A stretch of 64,000 nt of DNA from Earliella scabrosa (lineage: Eukaryota > Basidiomycota > Agaricomycetes > Polyporales > Polyporaceae). The notes beneath the pieces were generated by a model that saw only the letters and a program-made list of their open reading frames with translations, had not been told where the DNA came from and searched no databases. The position numbers were made by a program, and so were the translations under genes. The stretch covers positions 2,480,001-2,544,000 of the forward strand of contig JABYQQ010000007.1 in the NCBI GenBank assembly GCA_022605405.1, given 5' to 3'. Positions 54,895 to 64,000 of this stretch are shown piece by piece; position 1 is the first letter of the stretch, and each line of letters begins with the position of its first letter.

Positions 54895-55758
54895 ATGCCT
54901 TCCAACGACTCTACCCATCAACTCGACGATACCTCCCATTCCATCGACGATGCTCCAAATCCAATGGCGTCTCTCCGCGTCATTCCTCTCCCCCGGTGCA
55001 CCATCTGCAAAGTTCCCACTATCTTCTCCTGTGCTCGTTGTACCGAAGGAGCATATTACTGTGGCCCCCAGCATTTTGTGGAGGTGAGTATGTCTGCCTG
55101 AAACATCGCCGTTCATTCTAATCATAATCTTATAGGACTGGTGCCGCCACAAACAGCGATGCACCAGTTCGGAACTCCTTACATGGGGCATGGTATCTGG
55201 TTCTACCTACCCGGACTCAGGAAGGACGACCCCTATCGATCCTTCCGCTGAGACCGCCCCGTCTCAGCCTCTAGGCTACGGGATGCCGCTCGAGGAGACC
55301 GCCGGGCAAGTGGTGGGATTGCTGGCTCATCCGTTCATGAGTAAGTGGCGTTAACATACGCATGGACTATTCACATGGACCCTGTCTCTCCAGAGCTGCC
55401 CCAGTTTGTCCAGGTTCGCCTCGTCCGAGACACCACCGACGTCTTCTCGAAATACCCAGTTCCTGTCCTCTACGAATTCTTCTCGGGTCGATGCGGCCGC
55501 ACGCTCCTTCAATTTGGGCGCGGTATGCGTTTCCTCGGATCGCCCTTCCACATGTTTTACTGCGTCGATGCCTTCGTCACCAACTCCTACCCCAACGAAG
55601 CCATCAAGTCGCTCACTCGTGATGTCAATCCGTCGCCGCGTCCCTGGCCCGGGACCGTTCTTGTCCTGAAGGTTTCCAGCAACGCGCACCCTGACTACAT
55701 CGACATCCGGTCTCGCGATCTACTCGACGTCCGAGAGTATTTTGTACATTTCCAGTGA
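54895..55758 (+). CDS. MYND zinc-finger protein
   Basis: Three exons: 54895-55083, 55136-55340, 55394-55758; phases close to 252 residues. The finger reads LPRCTICKVPTIFSCARC, AYYCGPQHFVE, then across the intron DWCRHKQRC, so all zinc ligands are there. The C-terminal domain (VVGLLAHPFMKLPQFVQV, CGRTLLQFGRGMRFLGSPFH, PWPGTVLVLKV, DLLDVREYFVHF) is shared with the proteins at 43144-44019 and 27491-28234. Exon borders correspond among the three. Likely a protein-interaction module in nucleus or cytosol; no partner can be named. Confidence 0.78.
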
Positions 55759-55909
55759 ATTCCCGATCACCAGCGTCGCCGTGTACGATAACAGCATAAT
55801 TTTCCCGTCACGTGATAGTCGAGTCATGCAATAGATTGATCCCACTTCCAGAGGGCAACCTGGAGTGGACTCATTCCTGCAGTGTGTGCCTCTACGTCGC
55901 TCCCTCCCT

Positions 55910-57279
55910 CTAATCCGCATCCTCGAACAACCGCGCTGCCGTGGCAACAGGATCTTTCGGCACAACTCGTCCGTCTCTGTGGAAGAATGGCAACATCAAC
56001 GCGTCTGACACCGGTAGACGTCCGTTGGGATCTGGGCTGAGTAACTCAAAACACAGTTGCCGAGCTTCCTCATCCATGGATAGACTCTTTCATATGCACG
56101 TCAGTCGTTACTTTCGGGATATATTGCGAGATACTTACGCTCAGATGGCGACAGAGTTGTATCTTCTTCCGACGCACTGCCCGACGGACATCTCTGCGGG
56201 GAGTCTTCACCCGTACACGCTCGCCGTCGATCTCAAAGAGACCCCTGGATTGCGCGTCCATTCGACTGACGAGCGACATGGGAATCGGTCCGATGATAAT
56301 GTCTACTGCCAACATTCTCTCTGCAGCAGTCTCCGTGGCTGGAAACAGAGGATCGCCTCTCCATAGTTCAGCTAGGACGCATCCGACTGAGAACGAATCC
56401 ACTTTGTCGGACCACTTCATGCCTGTCGGTATGTGTTACAATCTACTCTCGTGTCCTAAGGCGGAGACGTACCTAATGTCACTTCTGGCGCTCTGTATCG
56501 ATAGGACCCCGCCATGCCGTAGTGTTCAGGAGCGTCCACCCGAGCATCCTCAAGATCGATGATGCGTATCTCAAACCGAAGCCTGGGGCCTTCTCGCAGG
56601 TCTATGAATCGGTCGAAAGTACGTCCAGCCTTGATGTGCGATGGAGCACTGACCTCTAAATGTTTCACTAGCACCGCTGTTGCAGAGCAATATGTTATCA
56701 CTCTTCACGTCCGTGTGTATGATATGGAGACTGTGAAGGACTGTGAAGAGCACTCGTGAGCACTATTGAACGCTGTCATCATCACGATCAATCACTTACA
56801 TGTGATCGCGTCCAGGAGCTGCTTCGAGATCGCTCGAATGTCGTCTTCAGCCATTGGCCGAAATTCATCGAGTTGAAGCGCTGCTCGGAGCGTGATGCCC
56901 ATCATCGGAAGGACGACATGAAAGCGATCGCCTGCGATTGTTGAGTCAAGAACGTCAAGGAATGAACTACACGATGCTTTAGCTAGTTTACTGAAGGTAA
57001 CCCTATCACGCTCACTTATGATGTCCTCTACGTCGTGAATGTAGTTCTCGATACACGAACACTTCATGTTCAAGGGATTCTGCATGCTCACTCGCTGCCT
57101 TGGCAGTTTTGACGGCGACTGCACGGCCAGATGCAACATCTACGCCCCCATAAACAATTCCAGTACGTCCACGGCCAATCTCGCCCAGAAGCCAATCTGC
57201 GGCACACATTAGTGAGTAGCACTAGCAATGATCGACGATACTCACAACGATTGTTGATAATTGGACCGTAAGCTGCCAT
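55910..57279 (-). CDS. LAMMER/CLK-like protein kinase with DLE in place of DFG; possible frame break
   Basis: Seven exons on the minus strand: 57246-57279, 57055-57196, 56800-56990, a fourth from 56752 down to about 56650, a fifth ending at 56473, 56139-56422, 55910-56086. Kinase motifs: LGEIGRGRTGIVYGG (Gly loop), AVAVKTAK (Lys), LEHEVFV (helix C Glu), HIIHTDVKSDNIL (HRD region as HTD), IIDLEDAR where DFG is expected, SYRYRAPEV, DSFSVGCVLAELW, and AAERMLAVDIIIGPIP, which resembles the EHLAMMERILGPIP signature of CLK kinases. The metal-binding Asp is kept, the Gly is not. Between the HTD and DLE exons (about 56640-56690) the frame shifts and I could not find an intron with good borders, so the gene may be damaged there. 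Confidence 0.65.
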
Positions 57280-57796
57280 GCTCGTCAGTAATTCCCCGTC
57301 GAAGTATGAACAATGCTGTAGGATGTACGCTGAGCTATCTGTTTTTATTCAAGCTACCTTCATAACATTGATGGCCCGTGAGCTACTGTATCACAGATAC
57401 GCGTTTATACCCGGGCGTAAATGTCTGGATCTCTACCATCCGACATCTCAGCACGACGTATAGACCGGCACAAGGCATCAACAGTCTCGGCGCAGCCCTT
57501 AAAGTGGCTGTGAAGAGCACGTTGGTTATTCTTCTTGATAACCTAAGTCTCATGATGAGCGCGCGACGCTGAACAAGCATTTGTAACAGCTGGAGCAGTG
57601 CTCATCGGTTTCTTGCAGTGTATAACACATTCCGCGTCTAGCGCCAAAACACTCGAGACCCTATGGTAGTCACGCAACATGGCTTTGCACGGACACATAA
57701 TAGGGTGGGTTCCCCCACCGCTTCCTCATCCATCTATTCTGACCGTGCCATCGGTTCTATTCTTACGGTACTCCAACACCCTTTCTTCCAACGATC
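57280..57796. promoter_or_regulatory. Divergent upstream region between kinase and family gene
   Basis: 517 bases between two divergent starts; promoters of both genes are expected. No distinct motif was recognised. Confidence 0.35.
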
Positions 57797-59007
57797 ATGA
57801 GTATATCGTCCTTCCAAGCCGCCTTCCGCTACGCGGGCAGCTCGCCGCCGTTCATCAGACTCTCGTACAACCGCGTGTAAGTCACCGACTGTTGGAATGA
57901 TCCTGTTCAATCGCACTCATGGAGCATCTCAGACTTGCTCCCAATGTCATCGCCCTCATTACGGACTACATGGACATGCCAACATTGTTACAGTGGAAGG
58001 GCGCATGTCGGGGCAGCCAGGAACACGCGATCAAAGCGCTGCAGAAGAGCTTGCATCATCTGCTCAGGCGTTTTCTTCCCGCGACCCGCGAGCTGCTGCG
58101 CATAGTCACCGAATGCCGCGCTATGCTCAGTGGCATCTTCGCCCTCGCGTTTCTCCTGCGCGACGTCAACGTGGAGACCGAGTCACTCGACATCTACATC
58201 AATGACGTTCACTTCCAAAATTTTCTGGAATACCTGCTTTATTCCCCATTCGTCTCCCGGCACCTGCAATTTCACGGCATGGCAGAGCTGTTGAGACCCC
58301 ATCGGCAACAACGCGCGGTCAGACGGTTCGCACTTTTCACCACGACCACAGGTCGCCGCTTGCGACTTCACGAGTCCACCACACTCACCGCCTGTTCGCC
58401 GATCAGTCGCAGCTGGACCTCGGCGCTGATCAACTTCGTTACGGAGACTTCCTTCGGCTGCGCATACCCACAGCTCACTTTCCACAAGCGCGCCATCTTT
58501 GCTGACATGTGGCTCACCGGCATGACCGTAGAGGAGCGCAGAATATTGACCCACCTCCACGATCTCGGGTTTACCGTCGTATTCCACCCTGGCCAGTGGG
58601 ACGACCACGGGGAGCAGAGCACCTCTCCGCGGTACAACAATACTGCCCTTTTCCCGTGTTTCAGACATCTATACAACTGCCCCGATCAAGGCCGATACTT
58701 CGGGGATCCGGGTTCCTTGGTCGCGTTCATAGATCCAGTCCTACACGGTCCCGCCGTAGCGCTTCAGCGCTCGACACCGCCCTTTGGCACGATGGCCGCT
58801 TGGCGGCTATGGGTCTCCGGCAGCTGTGAAGAGGGCTGCGCATACAACGACGCCGTACTGCCTGGCTACACGCTGTCTTTACCAATGGCCATGCTCCTGG
58901 AGCATTCATTCGGGCAGGCGTTTCAAATACCACCGGCGTGCAGCGGTCCCGGCCTTGTCACCTTGCCTCCTGCGCTGCGCCGTCGCGGGAGATCAGCCTC
59001 AATCTAG
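57797..59007 (+). CDS. F-box/nucleotidyltransferase-like family protein, subfamily A (member 4)
   Basis: Two exons: 57797-57876 and 57933-59007, phase-2 junction, 384 residues; a single-exon reading from the ATG at 57919 (362 residues) is the alternative. Leader ends in FIRLSYNRV, then LAPNVIALITDYMDMPTLLQ (F-box-like). It keeps AMLSGIFALAFLLRDVNVET with SLDIYIND, so it is intermediate: the second aspartate of the DxD motif remains. Then SFGCAYPQLTFHKRAIFADM, CPDQGRYFGDPGSLVAFIDP, PPFGTMAAWRLW and a GYTLSLPMAML end. It lies beside the subfamily B gene at 59396 on the same strand, so both subfamilies occur as neighbours here, as they do at 39.7-42.3 kb. Confidence 0.72.
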
Positions 59008-59395
59008 ATTTGAAGTGGCCTCCGTTTACATGACATGTGTACGTACATACATACTGTAACATACTCCACCTAGATGTAGTCGATATTGGAATTCTAGTCA
59101 CTCTCTCCCCCCTCAAAGCCGAAACCTGCAGGCACAGTGCATTATGCAATCACCGGTCGGAGTGCCGTAGTGTCAGATCTAAGATACCATATGCGGGCAG
59201 GGGCGGTAACCTGCTTATGTAATACATGTGGGACGCCGTCGTGAGGTGGCACCAGTGCACCACCACCCTTCCCTGATACCTGTGCGCCAATGCCCCGTCG
59301 CATATCTTGAGTGGCCAAACGATGCCAGGGTCACACAGGATACACAGTTGCCTCTCCTCTACCAACCCTTGCCCATCGACTCTAACCTCTTCACC

Positions 59396-60493
59396 ATGGA
59401 GCACTTGTCGGAAACTGCATCTACCACCCGAGCACGCGCCGTTGTCGATCAAGAGTCTCGTCCCTCCAACTCGATGCATGCCCATGAACAGCAAGCTCTT
59501 ATCGGTCCAATCGAGTACGTTCTATGTCTACAATCCTCGCCTATTACTCACCGATCCTCATGTAGCGTCCCAGACGATATCCTCGTCGCCTTCGTGTATC
59601 ATGCCGACCTCATCACTCTGCTTCGATGGAGACGTACCTCTCGCGCCCTTTTCTCCGTCGCGGCCACGGTTCTTCGACATCGGTACGAGACTTCTGTGAA
59701 GCCTTTCGTCTCCGATGTTCGCCGATTCGACGACCTGCTACGTACCCACGGTGCCATCATCTCTGGATCCGTTGCCCTTCGCTTCTTTCTCGACGAGGAG
59801 AGCTGGGAACCAGGCGATCTAGACATTTACGTCTCTGATCGTATGTACGTCTCTTTCATCAAGACTGTCATCCGCGACGAGGCATTCGCGTTCCGATTCT
59901 GCCCCCGCGTCCGTGCCGCGAGCTCGTCCGGCTCCACCACCCCGGCTAGCGTCACCGACCTCGACTCACTCGAGGCCGAGCTCAACCCTGACAACGTCAC
60001 GGATAGCGCAGAGGAGGTCGATTCTATGCCCTCAGTAGAATCTGGCGTCCATGGCATCAAAGACGTCCGCCGTTTCCGAACGAAGACCGGGCGCTACGTC
60101 GACATCGTGCGGAGTCCGTCGGATACTCCGGTCATGCCCCTTCATTCCTTTTGGTCGACCTTGGTCTGCAATTTTCTGACCGCGGACGGCTGTGGTTGTG
60201 GGTTTCCTGCTGGGACTGTATATAGGAAAGGGTTTGTCAAGGACGGGCCCCTGTCACGGCGCGACATGGTAGCTGTCACGAAGTACTTGAGGAGGGGTTT
60301 TAGGTTGTGGAGGGATGAGTGGTCTGCACCACTCGAGATGGAAGAGGGCCCTCAGTGTGATGCCGACGGCTTTGGGGACATGGATGCTATGGTCGTGAGC
60401 TTCCGCTTGCATGTGGAAGCGAACGCGGCCCCGCTGCCAGTCCGGCACACCGCATACGGATGGCGTTTAGTGCGCCCCTTCCCGAAACCCTAG
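59396..60493 (+). CDS. F-box/nucleotidyltransferase-like family protein, subfamily B (member 2)
   Basis: Two exons: 59396-59514 and 59566-60493, phase-2 junction, 348 residues. The F-box-like part is VPDDILVAFVYHADLITLL then RWRRTSRALFSVA. Residues about 106-126 give SGSVALRFFLDEESWEPG then DLDIYVSD, the cleanest nucleotidyltransferase-type signature in the window (G-S-x-A-L helix, then D-L-D). An acidic Ser-rich insert (around residues 160-200) is absent from the 39670-40630 protein. Shared later blocks are GRYVDIVRSPSDTP, GCGCGFPAGTVYRKG and RRGFRLWRDEW. Upstream in-frame ATG at 59228 is less likely. Enzymatic activity is possible but unproven. Confidence 0.72.
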   Translation: MEHLSETASTTRARAVVDQESRPSNSMHAHEQQALIGPIEYVLCLQSSPITHRSSCSVPDDILVAFVYHADLITLLRWRRTSRALFSVAATVLRHRYETSVKPFVSDVRRFDDLLRTHGAIISGSVALRFFLDEESWEPGDLDIYVSDRMYVSFIKTVIRDEAFAFRFCPRVRAASSSGSTTPASVTDLDSLEAELNPDNVTDSAEEVDSMPSVESGVHGIKDVRRFRTKTGRYVDIVRSPSDTPVMPLHSFWSTLVCNFLTADGCGCGFPAGTVYRKGFVKDGPLSRRDMVAVTKYLRRGFRLWRDEWSAPLEMEEGPQCDADGFGDMDAMVVSFRLHVEANAAPLPVRHTAYGWRLVRPFPKP

Positions 60494-61241
60494 TAGGTTT
60501 CTCTCGGCAAGTCGGGTATCAAAAAACACGCTGACTCGGAGTTTCTACAGAGAACAACGCGAACTCCGAATTATCTTATGACACCGATGACTCATGACGA
60601 TGCTTACGGCTACTTTCAATAGGTTTGTATCTCGGGACGTAGTGTATGTATTGATATCCCCTGTATCACACAGTGTGCAATATTCTGGGACACAGGGAGC
60701 AGAATTTTTTCTCGATTGCGCGAACTGAATGATCATTCTTCCAGGTGTGGTTTCGACGCGACCCTGTTAACCCCGATCAACCGCCCGAGTACAGACGCTG
60801 TCGCGCTACCTCCCATCTCCTTCTGTGAAAGACCCTGACCTGATCGCACGCGCAGCTCGTTCAACACGTTCTCGGACGTGGTATAGTGATCTTCCTACTC
60901 GCAAGGGATCACCTTTGTGCCCTTCCTTTCTCCTTCCGGAGGTCGCTTTGCGCAACGAGGTGCTCGATTAATTAACTTTCCTTTCAGAAGCTGGCCACGC
61001 CAACTGCAGTCCTACACCTGCACTTCCCGCGACTTCGCGCTGCGCCGGAGTCTATGATTAGACTCCCATCAACACTTGCGAGAAGACGACGTAAATCCTT
61101 CCACGGGCGCCAAACCTTGTGCTTCCCGCGCTCAACGTCATTCTGCGAGCACTCGTCTTCTACCTTCTCTCATCTCTTACTCCCTACATCCCATCCCTTC
61201 CTTAGCCTGCTGCGAACGATATTCGTCGGAAGACCTCGACT
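60494..61241. other. Intergenic region
   Basis: 748 bases between two plus-strand genes, without coding signal. Its right half is C/T-rich on the plus strand, as is common just upstream of fungal genes. Confidence 0.5.
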
Positions 61242-63377
61242 ATGGATCCTGAAACTCCCCCCGAAATGCAATCTTCGCCTTCTCCGCCAATTCCCTACCA
61301 GCTAGCGCCAGCTGATGCTCCAGTTTATCCTCCTACGCCAGTACCGGCAGGAGGCTCATTGATTGTCAATGTATGTCTGCTAGAACTTCCCCGATATGTC
61401 ATCCGATCGGCTGATCCTCCAACAGCCTGTACTGCCAGCTAGGTCGACCGTCTGGCAAACCTCGTCCGACGAGGAACGCTCTGCTACGACTTGTACTGAT
61501 TGTGCTACACGGGATGGACCAGTATGTATATCTTACCTGGTCTGTAATGAGCTGACGCGTACCTAGTGTCATCTCATCGGGGAATGCATCGGCCCCGTTC
61601 AACAGACCTCCGGCTCCTCCTTGATTCGTTCTGGCCAAGCTCAGCAGCACGCCACCGCCCAGGATTCAAGATCTGCGCCCCTGGATTATGCGGGTACGTC
61701 TTCTAACGCGCGTATTCTCACTTGTGGCCTTTCCTGCGGCTGATGTGGACGCCAGATGCACCTGGATCTTCGTACATAGGACAAGCACCGCCTCACGGCT
61801 CGCACCAAAACCACGCTCACACAGCATCCCCCACCACCGGCCTATTCTCAAGCGCTAGCTCCAGTCACTCGAGCTACTTCAGGCCATTCAACTCTTCCAC
61901 TCCGAGGTACGCTCGTCACGACTGGATCCCCGCTCAATCCCCAAGTCCCGACGATCAAACGGTTTCTTTTGATTGTGAGTGGCCCGTATTGTCGTCTAAT
62001 GTACCCGCTAACATTGCTTTGGGCAGACTCGGGGTTTCTCGAGTCTCACACTCGCTACATGAACCAAAGCAACGAGGTGCGCGTCTTCGAGCTCGCTCGC
62101 GAGTTGATCCAACTGATCCATCCGTCTTGTAGCGCACCGGTGTCGAGGGCGACAACGATCATCAAGATCCGCCCTTGATCCAGTCCAATCCGGGACACGG
62201 ACATGCAACGAACTACTCGAATGCCTCGGTGCGCAACATAACTTACAGTGGATTATACTGTAACTAACCATAGCACAGCACGGGTTGTCGAACGTCATCT
62301 ACACCACTGCCACCCCCCATTCTACGTCTTCGCATGCTGTCTCGGCCGCTCCCTCACAGTCCTCGTCGGCCCATGCTCACCCGTACACGAGCACTCCTTC
62401 CACGAGCGACTACAACACCCGCGGCCACCTCGATCTCCTGGCATATTGGTCGGACCCGACGCAAACTCACGAAAGCACATCGCGGAGGAGCACTCATGGT
62501 AAGTCTGCGTTTCTGACAATAAGGGTAACATTGACGGTCTCGCTAGACAACGGATCTCACTCGTCGACGCTGCGCGAATCCCCCATGGATACTCAGTCGA
62601 CGTCCACACAAGAACGCGCCCCCCAGCTGAGTACGCACGAGCCTCCCACCGTCTCTACGCACAACACCGGTGCTTCCTCTCAGTATAGTCGCGCGTCTTC
62701 CACGCGCGGTCGCGCCACTGCCACGCGCGGTCGCGCCGCTGCCACGCGTGGTCGTGCTGCTGCCACGCGCGGTCGCGCAACTTCCACGCGTGGTCGCGGG
62801 AGGCGTCAACGCGGTCTCACAGCACCGCGTCATGCTCGTGCCGAGACACTCCCGACGACTGGTGGTCCGCCTCGACCGCCGACTCCCAGCGGATCGTCTA
62901 GGACCGTCGAGGTAGCAATCGCTCAAGACAGCGAGATGCGCTATGTCGTCCCGCGTCGTGCCGCGACACCGAGTGGCTCCTCCAGGACGGTCGAGGTCGC
63001 GAACGCCGAGTCTCAAGTTCGCGGAGGCGTCCTCAATGCTCCTCGTGCCGCACACCCCTCCTCAGCTGTGAGCGGGTCCGTCTGGGGTACGGAGATGCAC
63101 ACGGCAGCCGCGTCTAGCGCGGGACCGAGCATGTCTGGACAGGATGGCGCAGCGCGCGCTCGGCGATGTATCATGGAGAATTGTCCTCGGCCAGCTGTGG
63201 CCGATCCTCGTGTATGTCTCCGCTCTGTCTCTGATCAACGTTCAGTCGGACTAACATCATTCACAGTACCCCAATGGCTGGCGACCGTGGTGCGATGAGT
63301 GTGGACGGCGGACGCACCGAATGATGTACGAGACACTCGCGTGGTACTTGCATGCTACTCAGCAGCGCCATCGCTGA
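61242..63377 (+). CDS. Low-complexity protein with TRGRA repeats and a C-terminal four-cysteine motif
   Basis: Nine exons: 61242-61370, 61426-61521, 61567-61693, 61756-61974, 62027-62076, 62133-62228, 62279-62498, 62547-63211, 63267-63377; phases close to 570 residues. Most of the chain is Ser/Thr/Pro/His-rich and likely disordered. At 62701-62804 five 7-residue repeats of TRGRAxx type form an Arg/Gly-rich patch that could bind RNA or be methylated. A second duplicated block, TPSGSSRTVEVA, occurs twice. The last exons bring together CIMENCPRPAV and WRPWCDECGRR, a C-x4-C ... C-x2-C arrangement that could bind zinc. Not recognised as a named family. Confidence 0.6.
62701..62804 (+). repeat. 21-bp coding tandem repeat, five copies
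   Basis: Units start at 62701, 62722, 62743, 62764 and 62785 with core cacgcgcggtcgcgc. In frame each encodes TRGRA plus two residues. The period is an exact multiple of three, so the copy number can change without breaking the gene. Confidence 0.9.
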
Positions 63378-64000
63378 GCTACTCCGTCGTCGCTAGGTCT
63401 GTCACGTCGTCGCTGTCCTCTCGCGTCGTCGTCTACCTGGTGGCCCTCATCCGTCTCCTCGGCCGCATCTTCTTGGACTTTTTTCTTGCGCCTTCATCTT
63501 GGACTATGGGCCCGGCCTGCCCCACGCATTCTTTAACGTGAAGTTGCCCTTCCGTGTCGCCTTCATCATCCTCGTCTACGTTCTCGTCATGGTCGTCGCT
63601 GCAGTCGTCTCCTTTATTGCCGCCTCAGACTTGTCTACCCATCAAACTCACATATTCGGCTTGCTCTATCATAAGTTCTTCTATCTCGCGTCGGTTCCTC
63701 GTATCTATGATAGCTTTCTTGCTTGTATCGATAGTCATATACGACATATCTTCTTGGTTGTATCAGTAGTCACGTAGATATCATCTCTTCTTGGTTGTAT
63801 CACTAGCTATATGATTGTAATTTCTTGACCGATATTACTCCCTGTCTCAGGCAGGCCACACAATCGCGCGAGCCTACTTGTCCTCGTGGATGTCATACAC
63901 ATCCCTAGCATCAATTCGGACATTGTTGACTTCTATTGACTCTAACACCACTAAGCCCGCCGTCTAAACCACCTCCGTCTAATTTGCTGTCTACCTCCCC
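63378..64000. other. 3' flank, no confident gene
   Basis: Plus-strand frame 63499-63777 has a hydrophobic segment but overlaps the expected 3' UTR and has no exon partner. A short direct repeat (tcttcttggttgtatca) occurs near 63750 and 63789. Confidence 0.4.

Noticed and set aside
63499..63777. Small membrane protein gene near the right edge
   Set aside because: The frame has one hydrophobic stretch but lies in the expected 3' UTR of the preceding gene and has no promoter or exon partner.

Overview
The window is nuclear DNA of a filamentous basidiomycete, most likely an agaricomycete of the polypore type. Genes are dense and cut by introns of roughly 45-65 nt with GT-AG borders. Tiny exons of 11-16 nt occur, genes lie on both strands without operons, and the protein set (RSC9, an ARMH3-like armadillo protein, FBXO21-like proteins, MYND fingers, many F-box proteins, a Helitron) fits Agaricomycetes. 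All exon models were worked out by hand from splice signals, reading-frame phase and remembered family motifs. No database search was run.

Left part, about 1-25.4 kb, conserved core. In order: the 5' end of a xylose-reductase-type aldo/keto reductase (minus strand, runs off the left edge); ketopantoate reductase; two tandem FBXO21-like F-box/SirB1/YccV proteins; a divergent pair made of a GDP-fucose-type fucosyltransferase and a SLC35C1-like GDP-fucose transporter sharing one 0.9 kb upstream region; about 3 kb without recognisable genes; an HxxxDG acyltransferase; two tandem F-box proteins; RSC9; and a 13-exon ARMH3-like protein.

Middle and right, about 25.4-60.5 kb, accessory island. It starts just after the ARMH3-like gene with a 79-bp minisatellite (six copies), an AT-rich stretch, a 45-bp minisatellite (four copies) and a compact MYND-finger gene. 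The island then holds six members of one F-box plus nucleotidyltransferase-like family (two subfamilies, all with a phase-2 intron just before the F-box-like helix). It also holds at least three MYND-finger proteins and one relative without the finger. A gene for a ribonucleotide reductase large-subunit homologue keeps the fold but has lost the catalytic cysteines and other key residues. A compact small-subunit homologue keeps every metal ligand and the radical tyrosine. Between the two reductase genes lies an intact 2004-residue Helitron Rep-helicase. A LAMMER-like kinase with DLE in place of DFG lies further right.

Right end, 61.2-63.4 kb: a 9-exon low-complexity protein with five 21-bp (TRGRAxx) repeats and a C-terminal four-cysteine motif.

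The best candidates for something undescribed are the F-box/nucleotidyltransferase-like family, the odd pair of ribonucleotide reductase paralogues around a Helitron, and the divergent fucose gene pair.
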